In this document: one piece after another, positions 20,307 to 32,864 of the stretch
Position numbering within the stretch: position 1 is the first letter of the stretch
Layout: each line of letters begins with the position of its first letter
DNA from: Emmonsiellopsis sp. PD_33
Lineage: Eukaryota; Ascomycota; Eurotiomycetes; Onygenales; Ajellomycetaceae
DNA length: 48,139 nt
NCBI GenBank assembly: GCA_032988165.1
Contig: JANTQF010000266.1
Coordinates: 1 to 48,139, forward strand
Reading direction: 5' to 3'
Program-made: the position numbers and the translations under genes
Notes under the pieces: model-generated
The model's database searches: none
Seen by the model: only the letters and a program-made list of their open reading frames with translations
What the model was told of the DNA's origin: nothing

Positions 20307-22384
20307 TCAAAACAAAAGCCCCCAAACCTTCTGATGCCAGGAGAGTTCCCTCTTCAGCTCATCCAATTCTATAGATGCGAGCGGTCGCCTCCCCCGCTCC
20401 AAGTCAACTTTCTTGAGATCAACTCCTATTGAAAAATCCCACGAGTAGATCTTCCAAAACACGAAGAAGAAACACGCAATGAATGCGGCTAGATATCCGG
20501 CGAAGAAGCCCTTTGCGGAGGGCTCGCTGTTGATGGGCTATTTACGTCTATAGTTAGCATGTTGCGTACATGGGGCGAGGGTAAAGGAGGTTATAATGGC
20601 AGGTTCCACTATGTTGGCGAAGGAAAGGGGGGGGGAAGCGTGTTGGGTTAGGGGTCAAGTTAGAACTCACAAAGAGAGCGACATAAAACGACGCCACCAG
20701 CGAAACACAAACGATAAAAAGCCCCACCCAGCTCCCGCAAACGCCCAACGGCGACCTCCACGGAATCTCACTCAACTCCTTCCCTTGCATCCGCCACGCG
20801 CGCCGAAACTGTATGTGACTGAGACAGATGCTCCCGTACATAAACAACACCGCCAACCCGCCCGTCGCCAGCATCCAGGTAAAGAACGCATCGCCAGACG
20901 ACGCCTCGCTGACAAACGCCAGGAATCCAAATGCAATCTGCAACGCGACGCAGGTTAATGGCCTCCCCTTGGAATCGACGTAGGCGAAGATCTTCGGCGC
21001 CTGCCCGGCGATGGCGAGCGCTTGCAGCGTGCGTGTGGAGCCGTAGGTGGCCGTGTTGCCCACGCTGAGGACCGAGATGGTGATTACGGCGTTGATTATG
21101 TGAGGTAGGACCTTGATGCCGGCCAGCTGGACGGCGAGGACGAAGGGGCTTGCTTTGCTGTTGGGGCCGACGGCGCCCAGGAGGACCTCGCTATCGCTGG
21201 GTACGTTGAGGCCGAGGAGGAGGATGTTGATGATGTAGAAGATGAGGATTCGCCAGAAGACCTGCTTGCTAGCTTTGGGGATTGATTTTGCTGGGTTCAC
21301 TGTTTCCGCGGCGGCGAGGCCGACCATTTCGGTCCCCGCGTAGGCGAAAGCGGCGGTGACGAAGACGGATGAGAATCCTTTGAATCCGTTGCGGAAGGCC
21401 CCTGGGTCCCGCCAGTATCTGCCGCCGATGTAGCCGCGGTCGTCTGTGGGGACACCGCCGGCGTTTGTGATGATGCCGAGAAATATCAAGCCTACGCAGG
21501 CGATGATTTTTATGAGAGATAGGGCGAATTCGGCTATTGTGATGGTTGGGAAATGTCAGTTGTTGGTGGGATTAGATTGAAGGTTTTGTAAGGGGGGGGT
21601 CGGGGTCTTACTCTCGCCGTACCCCCTGACGCCGAAAAACTGTATACTGCTCAAAAGGACAAGGAAGACTGCAATCCAAACACCAATTCTAATATCGTCG
21701 CGCCAGAATTGGATAGTTATGCCAGCCGCAACAAGCTCGGATGGAAGAAGCGTCAACCAGCCAATGGTATATTGCCAGCCCATGGTAAATCCCCTTTTTC
21801 AGACGCAAACAAGTGAGCATTTCCACCCCGCTGAAATGTATATAATACATTGATTCTTTTTCAAAGGACGTATTTTGGACACTCACCACGCGGGATCAAC
21901 AAATCGAGTGGCATAATTATAAAACGCCCCGTTAACCGGGTATAGGACGGACAATTCTCCAAGAGATTGCATGGCACAAAATACCATAACGCCGATTATG
22001 AGGAACCCTAGCAACTATAATCAGAATAGTTAGTAACGAAATAACTACAGGGCCATTATCACAGCTGTAATACCACACTGGCCGGTCCACCATCACTCAG
22101 CGCCTTTCCGGATCCAATAAACAGGCCAGCACCGATAGAGCCCCCTAGAGATAGAAGAAAAGGGTTTAGCTTGGTGCTGTAGAAGCCATGAGACTCAAAA
22201 GGTTAGGGATAGTCATACCGATAGCAATCATTTGTAAATGCCGTCCCCGCAGCGCCCGAGTCAAGGGCGTAGCATCGCGCTCCATGACTCTATCATGATG
22301 ACGCTCCGTTTGACTAACGGCATTCTCGAGAGAATTAGAACTAGAGGTATCCGGCAGCTTGGTTTCTGTTCCTCGTTCACCCAT
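20307..22384 (-). CDS. Amino-acid permease (fungal GAP/YAT family)
   Basis: A proton-coupled amino-acid carrier of the APC superfamily in the plasma membrane; substrate range unknown. Six exons join in frame to 546 residues: 22219-22384, 22074-22144, 21887-22014, 21612-21793, 20671-21533 and 20307-20537. The polar N-terminus (MGERGTETKLPDTSSSN) leads to LRGRHLQMIAIGGSIGAGLF, the first-helix signature. Other family segments are LGELSVLYPVNGAFYNYATR, DPAWGFTMGWQYTIGWL, FAYAGTEMVGLAAAETVNP, the QVFWRILIFY segment and TCVALQIAFGFLAF. It ends with a hydrophilic tail after FFAGYLAAFIACFFVFWKIY. Twelve membrane helices are expected. The start is the first Met of the exon with the conserved polar tail; longer upstream frames lack support. 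It converges on the PTR2 gene, so two nitrogen-source importers share this locus without sharing a promoter. Confidence 0.93.
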
Positions 22385-25139
22385 GATTGCCAACAAGTGA
22401 GAACTAATTCCCTTTCGCGCAATGAACAAAAAAACAACGAAAAACAAACTCGACCAAGAGGGAAGGAAAACTGCACTGGCCAAGAGACGAGGCATATATA
22501 TAGTATGCAAAAAATAAAGGCCATTTTCCAGCCGTATATTTGCTCATTCCCCATTCGTCCTCGAATTGCAGACGGTGCCAATGGTTCATCCAACATCACA
22601 TATGCGCGCGGGTCCATAGGCATGACACGAATGGGGGGGAAGCCTGCGGGTTACACAGTCATTGCAGCATTTCATTCTTTGTTACACTCCTGCAATTGCC
22701 CGGGTCGGTGGACAGTGGCACAGGTTGTATCAGCAGGGCTTGCCCAATTCTGATAAATAGGGCAAGACAGAGTCCTTAAAAGCTGCGTATATAGCCCACT
22801 GGCGCCCATTTGTTGCATGGTTGTGCGATACCAAGAGAGCAGAGGGGCATGCTGGTAGGCGCACCAAAGGGGTTCTAGAAAATGTCCTGATCTTCTAGAA
22901 GGAGGTCAAGGTGAGACTATGCAGGGCCTGGTAATGATGGGTACATAGCATTAGAATTCGAAAAGACCCCACAGCCTTGGGCAATTGGTCCAGTGCATCA
23001 AAGAAGCTGAAAAGGCAGAGTGACGTTGTGTCCATTGATATGACGGTCAGTATAGGGCTGACTGACTGACTGGCCACTGGGGAAGGGAAACCCATCAATG
23101 TTGATCTGTGAAGTTGGTTAATATTGTCCTTGCCCCCATTCATCCCATCCATCCTCTGTCTAGACCGCCATTGTCCATATTCTTCTGAATGCATTCAGAA
23201 AATGCGAACTGCGAACAGGCCGCTTAAAGCGAGTCAAAAAAAAAAAAAAGCTTTGATCCATGCAGCCCAAAAACCAACACCCAACAAACACCGGCAACGG
23301 AAGCAGGTAGTTGTTTATATGGATCGGTGGTCAACGTAACCCCCCCTTTCCCCCCATCCCATCCCACCCCCAATCGCGTCGACGCGTCTTTGAAGCAAAA
23401 AGCAAAAAACACCAGCCCGCAGACTAAAAGAAGGGGTCCTCGTTAGACAAAATCCCCCTGCACGCCAAGGCGGGAGATAAGATTAGATCGAGGATCTCCA
23501 GAACCTTAAAAGCCCCCATGGATACGACCAAGGACCCCGATTTCTGTCCTCACCGGGGGCAGAACTAAGAAAATAGCCAGACCGCGCTACGGAGGACAAC
23601 ACCCGGTGGGGAATCCATCCGATCCCATCCCATATTTCCTTTTTTCACATGCTTGCCTAGTGTGGCTAATAGCCGTTCATGTATTCTGCTTGTTGTCTTG
23701 TTGAAGTGTGAGGGGTGCCGGGCCAGGGATAACTTGGTGAGGAAGATCGGGGAAATGAGGAAGGCATGTATATTTCTGACTATGGCAGATTTTCGTGGGT
23801 AACTATGTAACAGCTAACTAGTCAACCGTATTCCTTGTCGGCTGTTAGTTGTTGACTGTTGGAGATTGTGTATAACCGCAATGCCGAAAACCGGCTTTCG
23901 GCAAAGGACAGAACCGGCAGTTGTGTCCGATCATGAGTCAAGTCACAAGGAAGACGAGAGAGTCAGTAGGCAGGAATAATACCAATTTGCATATGATCAT
24001 GACTCAAACCCGACTCGACTCAACCCGATCCTAGATCTATTTTGCCATCAATCAATCACATTCATCTCTGGACCCCCGGTTGACACATGCCGGTTTCAAC
24101 CCCAAAGAATATCACAAGAATCATGAACTCCGAGTCTACATAACCACATATCCCCGCCAAGCCCTACATAACATCCCTCCATCCATTAATTTAATATAAA
24201 AACATCTCGTTTTCGTAATAACCCCCGGATATACCTAACTAGCGGGGGATTGCGGAGCCGGCCTCATTCCTACCCCTCCCTTCTCGTCACTTCCCGTCCC
24301 TATACCGGTCGAAAATAAAAGCAAGCTCAGAGGAGTCAAGGAGACAATAAACCGGGTCGAAATAGCATCGTTGAACGAAAAAAGTGAAACGGATCTAGTC
24401 TGGAGTAACTACTCCGTGGATCCATAGGCAGATGGATGGACATACATGTACATACATGCATACATACTTGCCAGAGTCCCTTAACTAGAACAAGTAATAA
24501 AAGTATCATTCATTACCTTGTCTACCCTACATAGTGGTGTAGGTTATGCATCTTACCCCAGAACGCACAGTTTTTTCTTATTATACAGCCAGAACCCTGC
24601 CTGTAGTTAGTTAATACGATCCAAGCGCGGCTGGACTGGAGTACGTAGAATGGGTTTATATGGATATACTTTGTTAAAAGGGTTATTCCTTAAGAAGCAG
24701 ATGGGGCTATTGCTTTGTGTTCCGTGTTAATTAATAAGTATATTATGTCCCCTCTTCGCGCAAAAGAAGCCGGATAGGGATAATGGATAAACAGATATAT
24801 TATTGAAGTTTTAAAAAACCCGATATTTTCCATTTTGAAAAGCCTAGCCTATTCCCCATCCCCGACCACTGAATGCCAAAACCTTCATCAAAGGGTATTA
24901 TTATAAACAAGTCACGCTTGCCTGTTTCGGTATCGTGTATACACAGCATGAGTGCGCCAGAACATCAATTCAAAATGCCGAAGGGGATATGTAGTTGGAG
25001 GGTGAAACAAAAACGAAAAGGAAAAAAAAGTCCAATGCATGTGTGATCAGCACGTGAAAAGATGGCTAAAAAGAAATGGAAAGGTCAAAACAAGGTCGGA
25101 AAAGAAATAGCGAATCTAGAAACGCGGGGCGGGGATTCC
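22385..25139. other. Long gene-free stretch upstream of the amino-acid permease
   Basis: About 2.75 kb. It should contain the permease promoter (rightmost limit unknown) and the 3' region of the malic enzyme gene. I see only short or overlapping frames. Local features are an A13 run near 23240, a C-rich tract near 23340-23372, tandem TGAC near 23053-23073 (GACTGACTGACTG), and CATAC-type short repeats near 24440-24470. CpG is not depleted. A noncoding RNA or unusually long leader cannot be excluded. Confidence 0.5.
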
Positions 25140-27361
25140 TCACAGCTTAGCTCCCTTGTCGGTCTGCTCTTCGCTTGACGGGGACACGTCGCCATTGGTC
25201 AAGCGGCCTATCGACGACAGCAGAATTCCCACTTCGCGCTCCAATGACGCAACCTCGGAATGAGGCGTGTACATCTTTGACTTGATCCAGATATCTAGAT
25301 CCGTGTCGCAGAGCCCGCGAATTCCCGTCTCGCGATCAACCTTAGCTTCCTGGGCTGCCCGAATAACACCCCGAGCCACGACAACGCTCACTTCTCTGAT
25401 TCTAGTAAGGTCGGGATAGAGAAGGCCGTGCTCCTGCTCTTCCGGGGTTAGGGTCTTGGAAAGAGCCTCGGCAGATGCGTAAATCATGCTGTCGGTGACT
25501 TCAACTGCCTTGGAGAGAATGGTTCCCAACCCGATACCGGGGAAAACATACATGTTGTTGCCCTGGCCGGGATAGTATGTCTTCGTCAGTCCAGCAAAGT
25601 TTTTATATGAGAATGGCTGGAATGGCGAACCCGACGCAAACAACGCCTGGCCATCGGTATGGACAATTGCAGTTTCGAAGTCGCACTCTGAGTTTGCGGA
25701 TGGATTCGACAATGGGAAGATAATGGGTCGCGCGTTAAACGATGTCATTTTTTTGATGATCTCTGGGGTAAAAACTCCTCCAAGGGTTGACAATCCCATG
25801 AGCATTGTAGGCTTAACGTAGTCAACAACCTCGCTCAAAGTCTTGAATTGCTGGCCGTTATTGTCAGTTCTCGAGAAGTAGACCTTGTGAGGAGCAAGCT
25901 TGTCGCCACGATCAGAGGTAACGAGGCCCTTCGTGTCAACCAGGTAGAAACAAGCGCGGGCCTCGTCCTCAGTCATCCCTTCGCGCACGAAGAAGTCGAC
26001 AATCTGTTTAGCGACACCAACGCCCGCACTACCGGCGCCCAAGAAGACAGCTTTGTGTTCCTTGGTTGGGAGACCAGACTGCTTGACAGCGTTGATGACA
26101 CCTGCGAGAATGACAGCTCCAGTGCCCTGGATGTCGTCGTTGAAGCAGGTATACTTATGACGATATCGTTCAAGAGCTGGGAAGGGGTTCTTAAAGTCCT
26201 CAAATTGGACAACAATGCTGAGTTGCGTTAGTAAAGGTCGACCGCATGAATCATGGAGGGGTGGTATTCCTTACCCAGGCCACTTTTCCGTCAGAGCAGT
26301 CATCAATTCATCCAGGAATTCCAACTCCTGTTCTGGAGTTACCTTGCCACGGCGACTGCCCATATAAAGAGGATCTTCCCGTAGGGCTTTATTGCTTGTG
26401 CCCAGATCCAGGGTAAGGGGGAGAGTTGCATCAGGACGGATACCAGCGCATGCAGTGTACAGAGCCAGCTTTCCAATTGGTATACCCATGCCATTGATAC
26501 CAAGATCTCCCAGGCCGAGAATTCTCGAGCCATCGGTAATGCAAGTTATTTCGACGTTTGGCTGAGGCCAATTTTGGATCACTGCCGCGATGTTGCCCCT
26601 ATCCTCGTAACTCAGGTACATTCCTGCACCAGAAGGTCAGCTACAAGTGTAAGAGATGCGAGGGTTGGGGATTGTTTCTCACCTTCTGGTTGCTGGTATA
26701 TTTCCGACCATCTCTGGCAAGCTTCGCCCACAACGGGAGTATAGATCAGGGGTGTGAGTTCCTGTAGAGGAGTTAGCTAGGGAAGTGCCGAGAATACAGA
26801 TATGACAATTGCGCAGTAATACCTTCAGGTGGTCCACGACTAGACGGTAGAAAAGATGGACATTGTTCTTGCGGATGGTGCTGAGGTAGAGGAACTTGTC
26901 GATGGAGGTGGTTTTGAGTGCCAATTGCCGCAGACCTAGAGCCAGTCAGCAATGGCAGACCCAAGGGGTGCAGCATAGCGGAATCGCATACATCTTGTCT
27001 TCTGGGTCTCGTAACTGTCCACTCTGGGCGGTGTCAGGCCGTAGGTTCGGAGGTATTTGCGGATATGGAATGGGTTAGCTGTGTCATAGTCTCTAGGGTT
27101 TGCGCAGATTCAGTCAGCACACAGCATAGCAAGAACAACAACAACAACAACCACAGCAGCAGAGCAGGGCACTTACGCGGGAGTCGAGGCATTCGCAGGC
27201 GCAGACGAGGAGACGCCATTGCGCTGGTGGAAGCGGGTGTTGATGTGAGTCATGGTGGGCGAGAGCGAGGTAGCGAGCAGACGGGACATAGGGTAGTGCG
27301 GGAGGAAGACAGAAGACGAGGCCAGAGAACTGGAGCTGAGCGGCTTATGTAGGGCGAACAT
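25140..27361 (-). CDS. Malic enzyme, probably mitochondrial
   Basis: Oxidatively decarboxylates malate to pyruvate, linking the TCA cycle with gluconeogenesis and lipid-related NAD(P)H supply. Six exons join in frame to 634 residues: 27177-27361, 26992-27092, 26823-26935, 26683-26761, 26275-26623 and 25140-26217. Catalytic features are seen: LIYTPVVGEAC with the active-site Tyr (about 140), LGDLGINGMGIPIGKL with the catalytic Lys (about 211), the metal-binding FEDF (about 281-284) and FNDDIQGTGAV (about 302-311), and a Rossmann motif FLGAGSAGVGVAK (about 334-346). The first ~60 residues are Ser/Arg-rich and nearly free of acidic residues, as in a mitochondrial presequence. Met25 (MSRLLATSLS) and Met37 (MTHINTRFH) are alternative starts. 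Cofactor preference (NAD or NADP) cannot be settled by reading; resemblance favours the NAD form. Confidence 0.93.
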
Positions 27362-28430
27362 CGAACCGGCAGGCTGATCCCCTGGCTGAATTCAAGCAGA
27401 GCGCGGTGGGAGCAGCTACGAGCGGCTAGGGAGCTTCACAAGGGGGTCTGCGTCCTAGTTTCCGGCGAGACAGAACAGTCGGGCAATACCGGGTTCCTTC
27501 ACGCAAATAGGAGTCACTGTGTTTAGTCTGCGGCCGGCGGCTGCGACGCCCTTCGCTCTCAATTTCCGGGGATGGCTCTGCTTCCCGAGTCCTGACACGC
27601 CCACGCCTGGAGCCCAAGGTTTGGGTGCTGGAGGCAGGATATCTGTGGAGAAGTTTATGCGGAGAAGAAGACATATCTTGCTATATGCTGCTGCTTCTAT
27701 CTACGTATTTATATTCTCTGTCTTATCTTCCGTTACTTTCTTGCGGTGTGCTTGAGCTAACAATTATTATTCTTGCTGCAGGTCTCCTTGGTTCCCGGCG
27801 TCTAGGGGGGGGGGGTTATTGTTTTTGTCCTTCAGACCTTCTCGAATTTTTTTATGGGACAGCTCGCGCTGATCCAGAGCTCCGCGACGCACTAGAGAAG
27901 GCTAGGCTTTAGCTCTCTGCGCCCACCCTTGTTGCGGGATTCGGCTTCTCATTTGTCCAACGAAAACGTTCGGGTATCATGTCCAACTGGCCAGGGGTCA
28001 GGGTTGCTGTCGATTTGGCTGGGTGAGCCGTTGCCCTGATTCAGAATTGTTATTTCTTTTAATTGTTCTTGTCGTCTCTCGTCTCGAGGGAAAGGCCGCA
28101 AGATGCGGTTGGACAATGGACATCCGAACCCCCATTTTCAGTTTGTCGGTTGAGTTCTTTTTAACCGTGACTGGTGGGGCTAAGCTTAACCGGGTGGAGA
28201 TACGTGAGACTGGTCGTGTACTCCATCAAAGCTGCTATGAATCCTATTGCCGAAAGACAGGAAACCCGGTATTGTTTTCTTCTTTCGAGCCGATGAATCA
28301 GGACCCCAATGCTCCGTACTGTCGCTTTCTTATAGTGAGTAGATACTATCTCCCTCAACTGGCAACTATGGATATTTTCCTCTTTCACCGCCCAGATTTG
28401 ACCCATTATCGTAGATGATAAGTTAGTTGG
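27362..28430. other. Malic enzyme upstream region
   Basis: About 1.07 kb, CpG content ordinary. It should hold the malic enzyme promoter and 5' leader. A G12 run sits near 27806. Overlapping short frames on both strands have no family resemblance. Sequence character changes to CpG-poor to the right of about 28440. Confidence 0.55.
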
Positions 28431-28439
28431 GGTTTGGAA

Positions 28440-29460
28440 TGGGGGAAGATGATAAACTGATTGACCTTTATTGTGCTTGTACCTCATCGCATTCTTCACA
28501 AACCGCTCAAAATTACTGATATGAACATATTGCCCAGTCATCTTGCATCCTAAACTCCATCTGATGAAATGAACCACAATTTTTTGGGATTTCAGAGGGA
28601 TCAAACTTGGGAACTGACATTTCCATGTTGCAATATCTTGGTCAGTGAAAGAAAACACAAATTGAATTTTCTACAAGGAATGTTGCAGTGGCTATTCAAT
28701 AGTCACCAGCTACATTAATCTCAGGCACTGCTTCACCTTGCTCTGCTTCCCTATTCCCTTGCTCCCTGCTCCCTTGCCCTCCTCTTGCTCTTTTCCCTTT
28801 CTCTTGGTGTCCCTGCCACTGCACACTGCAACTATCATGCCCTACTACTTGTTATCTACTTGAATAGCCTCCTGCTGATATACTACTAGTACCTTTACCT
28901 CAACAATGGGCAAAGTGCTCCCTGCTTCAAAGTAATCCCTGTGGATGTATCAACATGCAAGCCTCCTATTTTCCAACAAGACTGGCTGAAATCTGTGAAG
29001 CGAATAACTTTTGATCTTGTACGTGCAATTTCTGCTCATAGTGATACAATTTTCTGACATGTTGGAGATAGGATCATACTGTGATCCTTCCTCTATCAGG
29101 CAACTGATTTCCTTGAGATCACAATGATTGGAAGTGGTGGCAGCCTCAGGTTCTAAAGAAGCTCAAGGACTTATATGATGATGGGCATGTCCATGTTTTG
29201 GGATAATACAGCATGAAAATTGGTTTTATTGCTAAGCTAAGTGCGCATTTCCATTTACAGCTACCTCATTGTTGTCTCAAACCAAGAAGGAATAAGTTTG
29301 AAGAAGGAGCTTAAAGGTGGATGAAGCAAAGCCAAGAGTTTGAGCATATTCAAACTGTTAGTGACCCCAATCCATTCAACCCAGATAATATAAAGCAGAA
29401 GTGGAAGGCCGGGCAGAATCGACTTGACACCAACCAGGCTGCCATACTCATATGAAAAAA
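28440..29460 (+). pseudogene. CpG-depleted relic with broken protein-like frames
   Basis: Between 28561 and 29400 I count only three CpG in 840 bases, while flanking sequence has many. CpA, TpG and CpT are abundant. Three open pieces on the plus strand look protein-like but are interrupted by stops and lie in different frames: 28890-29054 (including DVSTCKPPIFQQDWLKSVKR), 29117-29203 (including WWQPQVLKKLKDLYDDGHVH) and 29315-29452 (including SDPNPFNPDNIKQKWKAGQN). Loss of CpG is the footprint of methylation-linked or RIP-like mutation of repeats; in Coccidioides and relatives, repeats are known to be CpG-depleted. I cannot name the parent family. It may be a decayed transposon or a duplicated gene that was mutated. 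A polypyrimidine tract fills 28738-28806. Confidence 0.6.
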
Positions 29461-30533
29461 GATAACATAAAACCCTAGTCAATCAAATTACCACCAAGGA
29501 AGACAGGCTCGCACCGAAAATTGCGTCCGCACCGTTCCAAGAGAAATGACTTTCGTTGTGGCAAGTAAACGCCTATTTGGAAAAGAAGGGGTTTGAAAAT
29601 ACCCATTCGAACCGCGTTAGTGCAGCCCACGAACTTAGGCGTGAAAACAGAAACGCGTGGGTGGAAGCACAGGACTCTGCTGAAAACCCATCAGCCGAGC
29701 AGACCTACTGTGAGAATCCAACTAGACCAAAAAGGATCAATCCTTAAGGTAAGGATGGTTCTAAGTATTTTTATACCTACACATTTCAGCTTCCAACCGA
29801 CCAAGAACTGGTTAATAATAAAAGTGTTTGGATTGCGCCGGCTGGCAACGGGATCAAGTTCAAAGTGTTGGGAAAGATGGGCATTGTCGCCGGATGCCTG
29901 TCACCTGTGTCATGAGTCGAGGCAGTACTAATAAAAGGCCGTGTCCCCGTCCTGCTGTGGGTAATAAGATGTAGTTACGGATACAGTGAGGAGAATGCAA
30001 ACGGTAAACGCTCCCGATCATTCCACTCCAGCCATCGACCATGGAGCAAGAGGCGCGATTAGCCATCTTCATTGGACGGGCCCGCATTCATCGGGCGGAA
30101 TGGCCGACCATCGCTGGCCCCTGTTGAGGCCCCCTGAACGCCCCTGGACTCGATACCCGAACCCAGGCACTTTTGTTGGGAAATCGGCCCCCAGCAGCCC
30201 GGCAGCCCCCTAGCCCTAACGCTAGACCTCTTTCGGACGTCCTTCCAGAACCGTGGAAGCGGCTGAGTCAGCAGCCGTCTTGGCAGCGGGCCCTAGTTAA
30301 TCCGGAAGCTCCGCCGGCGTCCCCATCGCTGTCCCGTCCCCGCCTTCCAAGCTCCAACGTCACCCCGTCTCCCCAGCTCAAAACACCGGCCGTCAGCAGC
30401 CAGTTCTCCGCAATGCCCGTCTGATCGAAGCCACATTCTCTTGCCATTGTCTTCTGGCAGCTCCGTTTTCTAACACAACCCCCCATTTCCCGCTGCAGGC
30501 TTCCTGCAAAGGCGTGGCTACCTCCCCGCAGCT
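29461..30533. other. Upstream region of the HAM1-like gene
   Basis: About 1.07 kb. CpG content returns to ordinary at once, and the last 500 bases are GC- and C-rich, as expected for a long leader or promoter. Short frames near 30173-30424 are proline-rich translations of that C-rich sequence and are not supported as genes. Confidence 0.5.
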
Positions 30534-32864
30534 ATGTGGTCGTCCTGCTTCAGGTCGAGGAAAGCCAACGCTGGTGAGACCCAGCCCCTTCTCTCTCATC
30601 ATGAAGATGACACAGCCTTGCAGTCTCAGCTGCACGAGAAATTGCGGTCCTATCAGATGATCAAAGCTCTCTCCAGCGGCTACATGCCCTCGACCGACCA
30701 GATCATTGCCCATCTCCGCGGTCTCCTGGTGTCCGACCTCTTCAACCCTCCACACGACTTTTCGGTTGGGAACACAAGTCGACAGCTCACCAGGGACTGC
30801 AAGCTCTGCATTCGACTGCTCATCGAGCTTCTACGCGAGAAGAATGGAGGCGATCAACTGCAGGATGCCATTTGGAAACTCTCTCAGTCAGCTGTTTCGC
30901 TTGATACCGCACATCTGGCATCCAGGGCATCCCAATCAAAGGCCCACGCAGATACTGCTGCCGGTATTTAATGCCAATTGCTATGATGTTATGAAGCTCG
31001 CTTTGATCGATTCTGCTGATAACTAGTTCTAGCTCGTGAGAGTATCCGCACCTTCACTGGCCTTCTGCTGACCAATGCCGACTTTCGCCGCTTAATCGAC
31101 GACTTGGCTACCATTGGGCGAGTGATATTTGCAGATACTGCATCCTCCCTGTCTGAAACAGCCGCCAAAGCCGCCAAGAAAGCGGAACCTTCTGCTGAAG
31201 AGATTACTAACCTTGAAACTAACGATTCTCAAAGCAACGGAGCCCCAACCACCGAACATTTACAGGGGGAAGTCGAGCATGCTGCTGATATTGCGCGGGA
31301 AGGGATTGTTGATACGGGCAAGGCTGCTGTACAAAGTGCCGAGGAGAACGTGTTTGGGAACTACAAGTCCAACCTACTTTACAGAGTAAAGCGAACCGTT
31401 CAGGATCTACGGAAGCAAGACGGCTACAGCACCTCCGTATCGACTATTGCGTGCCTAATTAAACGCTATGCCGCTATATATTCCCGTTCTGTGGAGACGA
31501 CAATCGCCGCTGCTGAGGACGATGTTGAAATAAACGATGAGCTCCATGAGGGAGTGCGAAACCTATGGACCTTCTTAGGATCCTTTGGCGATCGCAACGA
31601 ATGGACCCTTCTGGAAACTAAATTCCACGACATGGTAAAGCATTCTGAAAAAGATCCAGAGTTTGAGACGCTGTTAATGGAAATTGGCAATTCGATCCAA
31701 AGCCTCTTGACCGATCCTGAGTTCTTTGACTCTGCAAGCGAGAGGATGGATGACCTAAAGAATAAATCTGGTGGAATTTCATCGGAGTCTCCTCTCCGCC
31801 AGGATATCAATGCATGTTTACAGCAATTAAAGCGTGCTATTAATACTGTGCCGAACGATGAAAACGTGGCCAAGCTTTTGACCGCTACTAAAAAGCTTGG
31901 GGGTGACTTGTCAAATGCTTTCCACAAAAAGGCCCCAAGGGTGTCGGAAGATGCACTAAATGTTTTCCTCCCGATTTTGATCCGATCGATCCAGCACATA
32001 CCGATCCCCAGGCTAGAGATATCCGTTCCACAAATGGATTTACTTCTTGAAAACGTCGTGCTTGAACCCGGCCATACTTTTCATGCTTCGTCGTTTCTCC
32101 CTCACCGGGTACTAGTTACAACGCGTAATGATATCGAGGTCTGCAAGGCCCACTCCAAAGCAGCCAACACGAGTGTGAAAAACGTTGTCACTATCACAAT
32201 CAACGGCCTTAACGTGAGCGCGAACGAATTTGGTTACTGGATTCGCACCCACGCTCCATTTCTACCCTACTTCGGCGATGAGGGTATTGCCAGTTTCGCC
32301 CTCGACCAGAGGGGCATCGATATATCGCTTGATATTGAGATTGGTCGTGATCGCATTGAACGAATGATTTCACTCCTTGCCGTGCGCGTCCACATCCACA
32401 AACTCGACTATACGATCCATAAGGGGACATGGTCATTCATGTGGTGGGTACTAAAACCGTTCCTCAAACACATGGTTCGCCGTGTCCTCGAGAAAAAAAT
32501 CGCCGAACAGATCGTTGCCGCCGCTCACGTTCTGAACCGCGAACTTGTCTTTGCTCGCGAACGCCTACGAGCGACGAGGATCGCTGGTCCACAGAGCCTT
32601 GCTACGTTTGCGAGAGCTGTACTAACGAGGGTAACCCCAAAGATGCATTCGGATTTTTATGTGCGAGTTGGAATGGATGCCCATCGCCATGGTGTTTTCG
32701 AGGATGTGTACGCTCCCGGAAGTCTCATGAAGGTTTGGAAAGAGCAAGGAGAGGGAGCCCAAGAAGCTGTTGAAGCCGGTGATCAGAGCGGGGGTGCTCA
32801 TATGACATGGCGGAATGATATATTTGACCCTGTTCCATCCCAGGCGTCTACGAGAAGCTGTTAA
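30534..32864 (+). CDS. HAM1-like protein (fungal BPI/SMP-like lipid-binding family)
   Basis: A large fungal protein with the HAM1-like N- and C-terminal domains (formerly DUF5923 and DUF4449), thought to resemble BPI-type lipid-binding folds; biochemical function is little known. Two exons (30534-30963 and 31033-32864, joined in a GCT codon) give 753 residues. The N-terminus is polar (MWSSCFRSRKANAGETQPLL), then helical with DFRRLIDDLATIGRVIFADT. Family hallmarks are YKSNLLYRVKRTVQDLRKQD, RSIQHIPIPRLEISVPQMDL, VTITINGLNVSANEFGYWIR followed by PFLPYFGDEGIASFALDQRG, and FMWWVLKPFLKHMVRRVLEK. The intron is 69 bp with GTATTT and CTAG ends. No signal peptide is seen. The upstream neighbour is the CpG-poor relic. 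The family call rests on the C-terminal blocks; a lipid-related role is known only by inference for the family. Confidence 0.85.

Noticed and set aside
6159..27361. Possible biosynthetic or catabolic gene cluster (MFS, PTR2, permease, malic enzyme)
   Set aside because: No backbone enzyme, tailoring enzymes or pathway regulator; the intervening genes are housekeeping genes on both strands.
28161..28658. 165-codon minus-strand frame next to the CpG-poor relic
   Set aside because: It crosses from normal to CpG-depleted sequence and shows no domain; may include relic sequence but is not supported as a gene.
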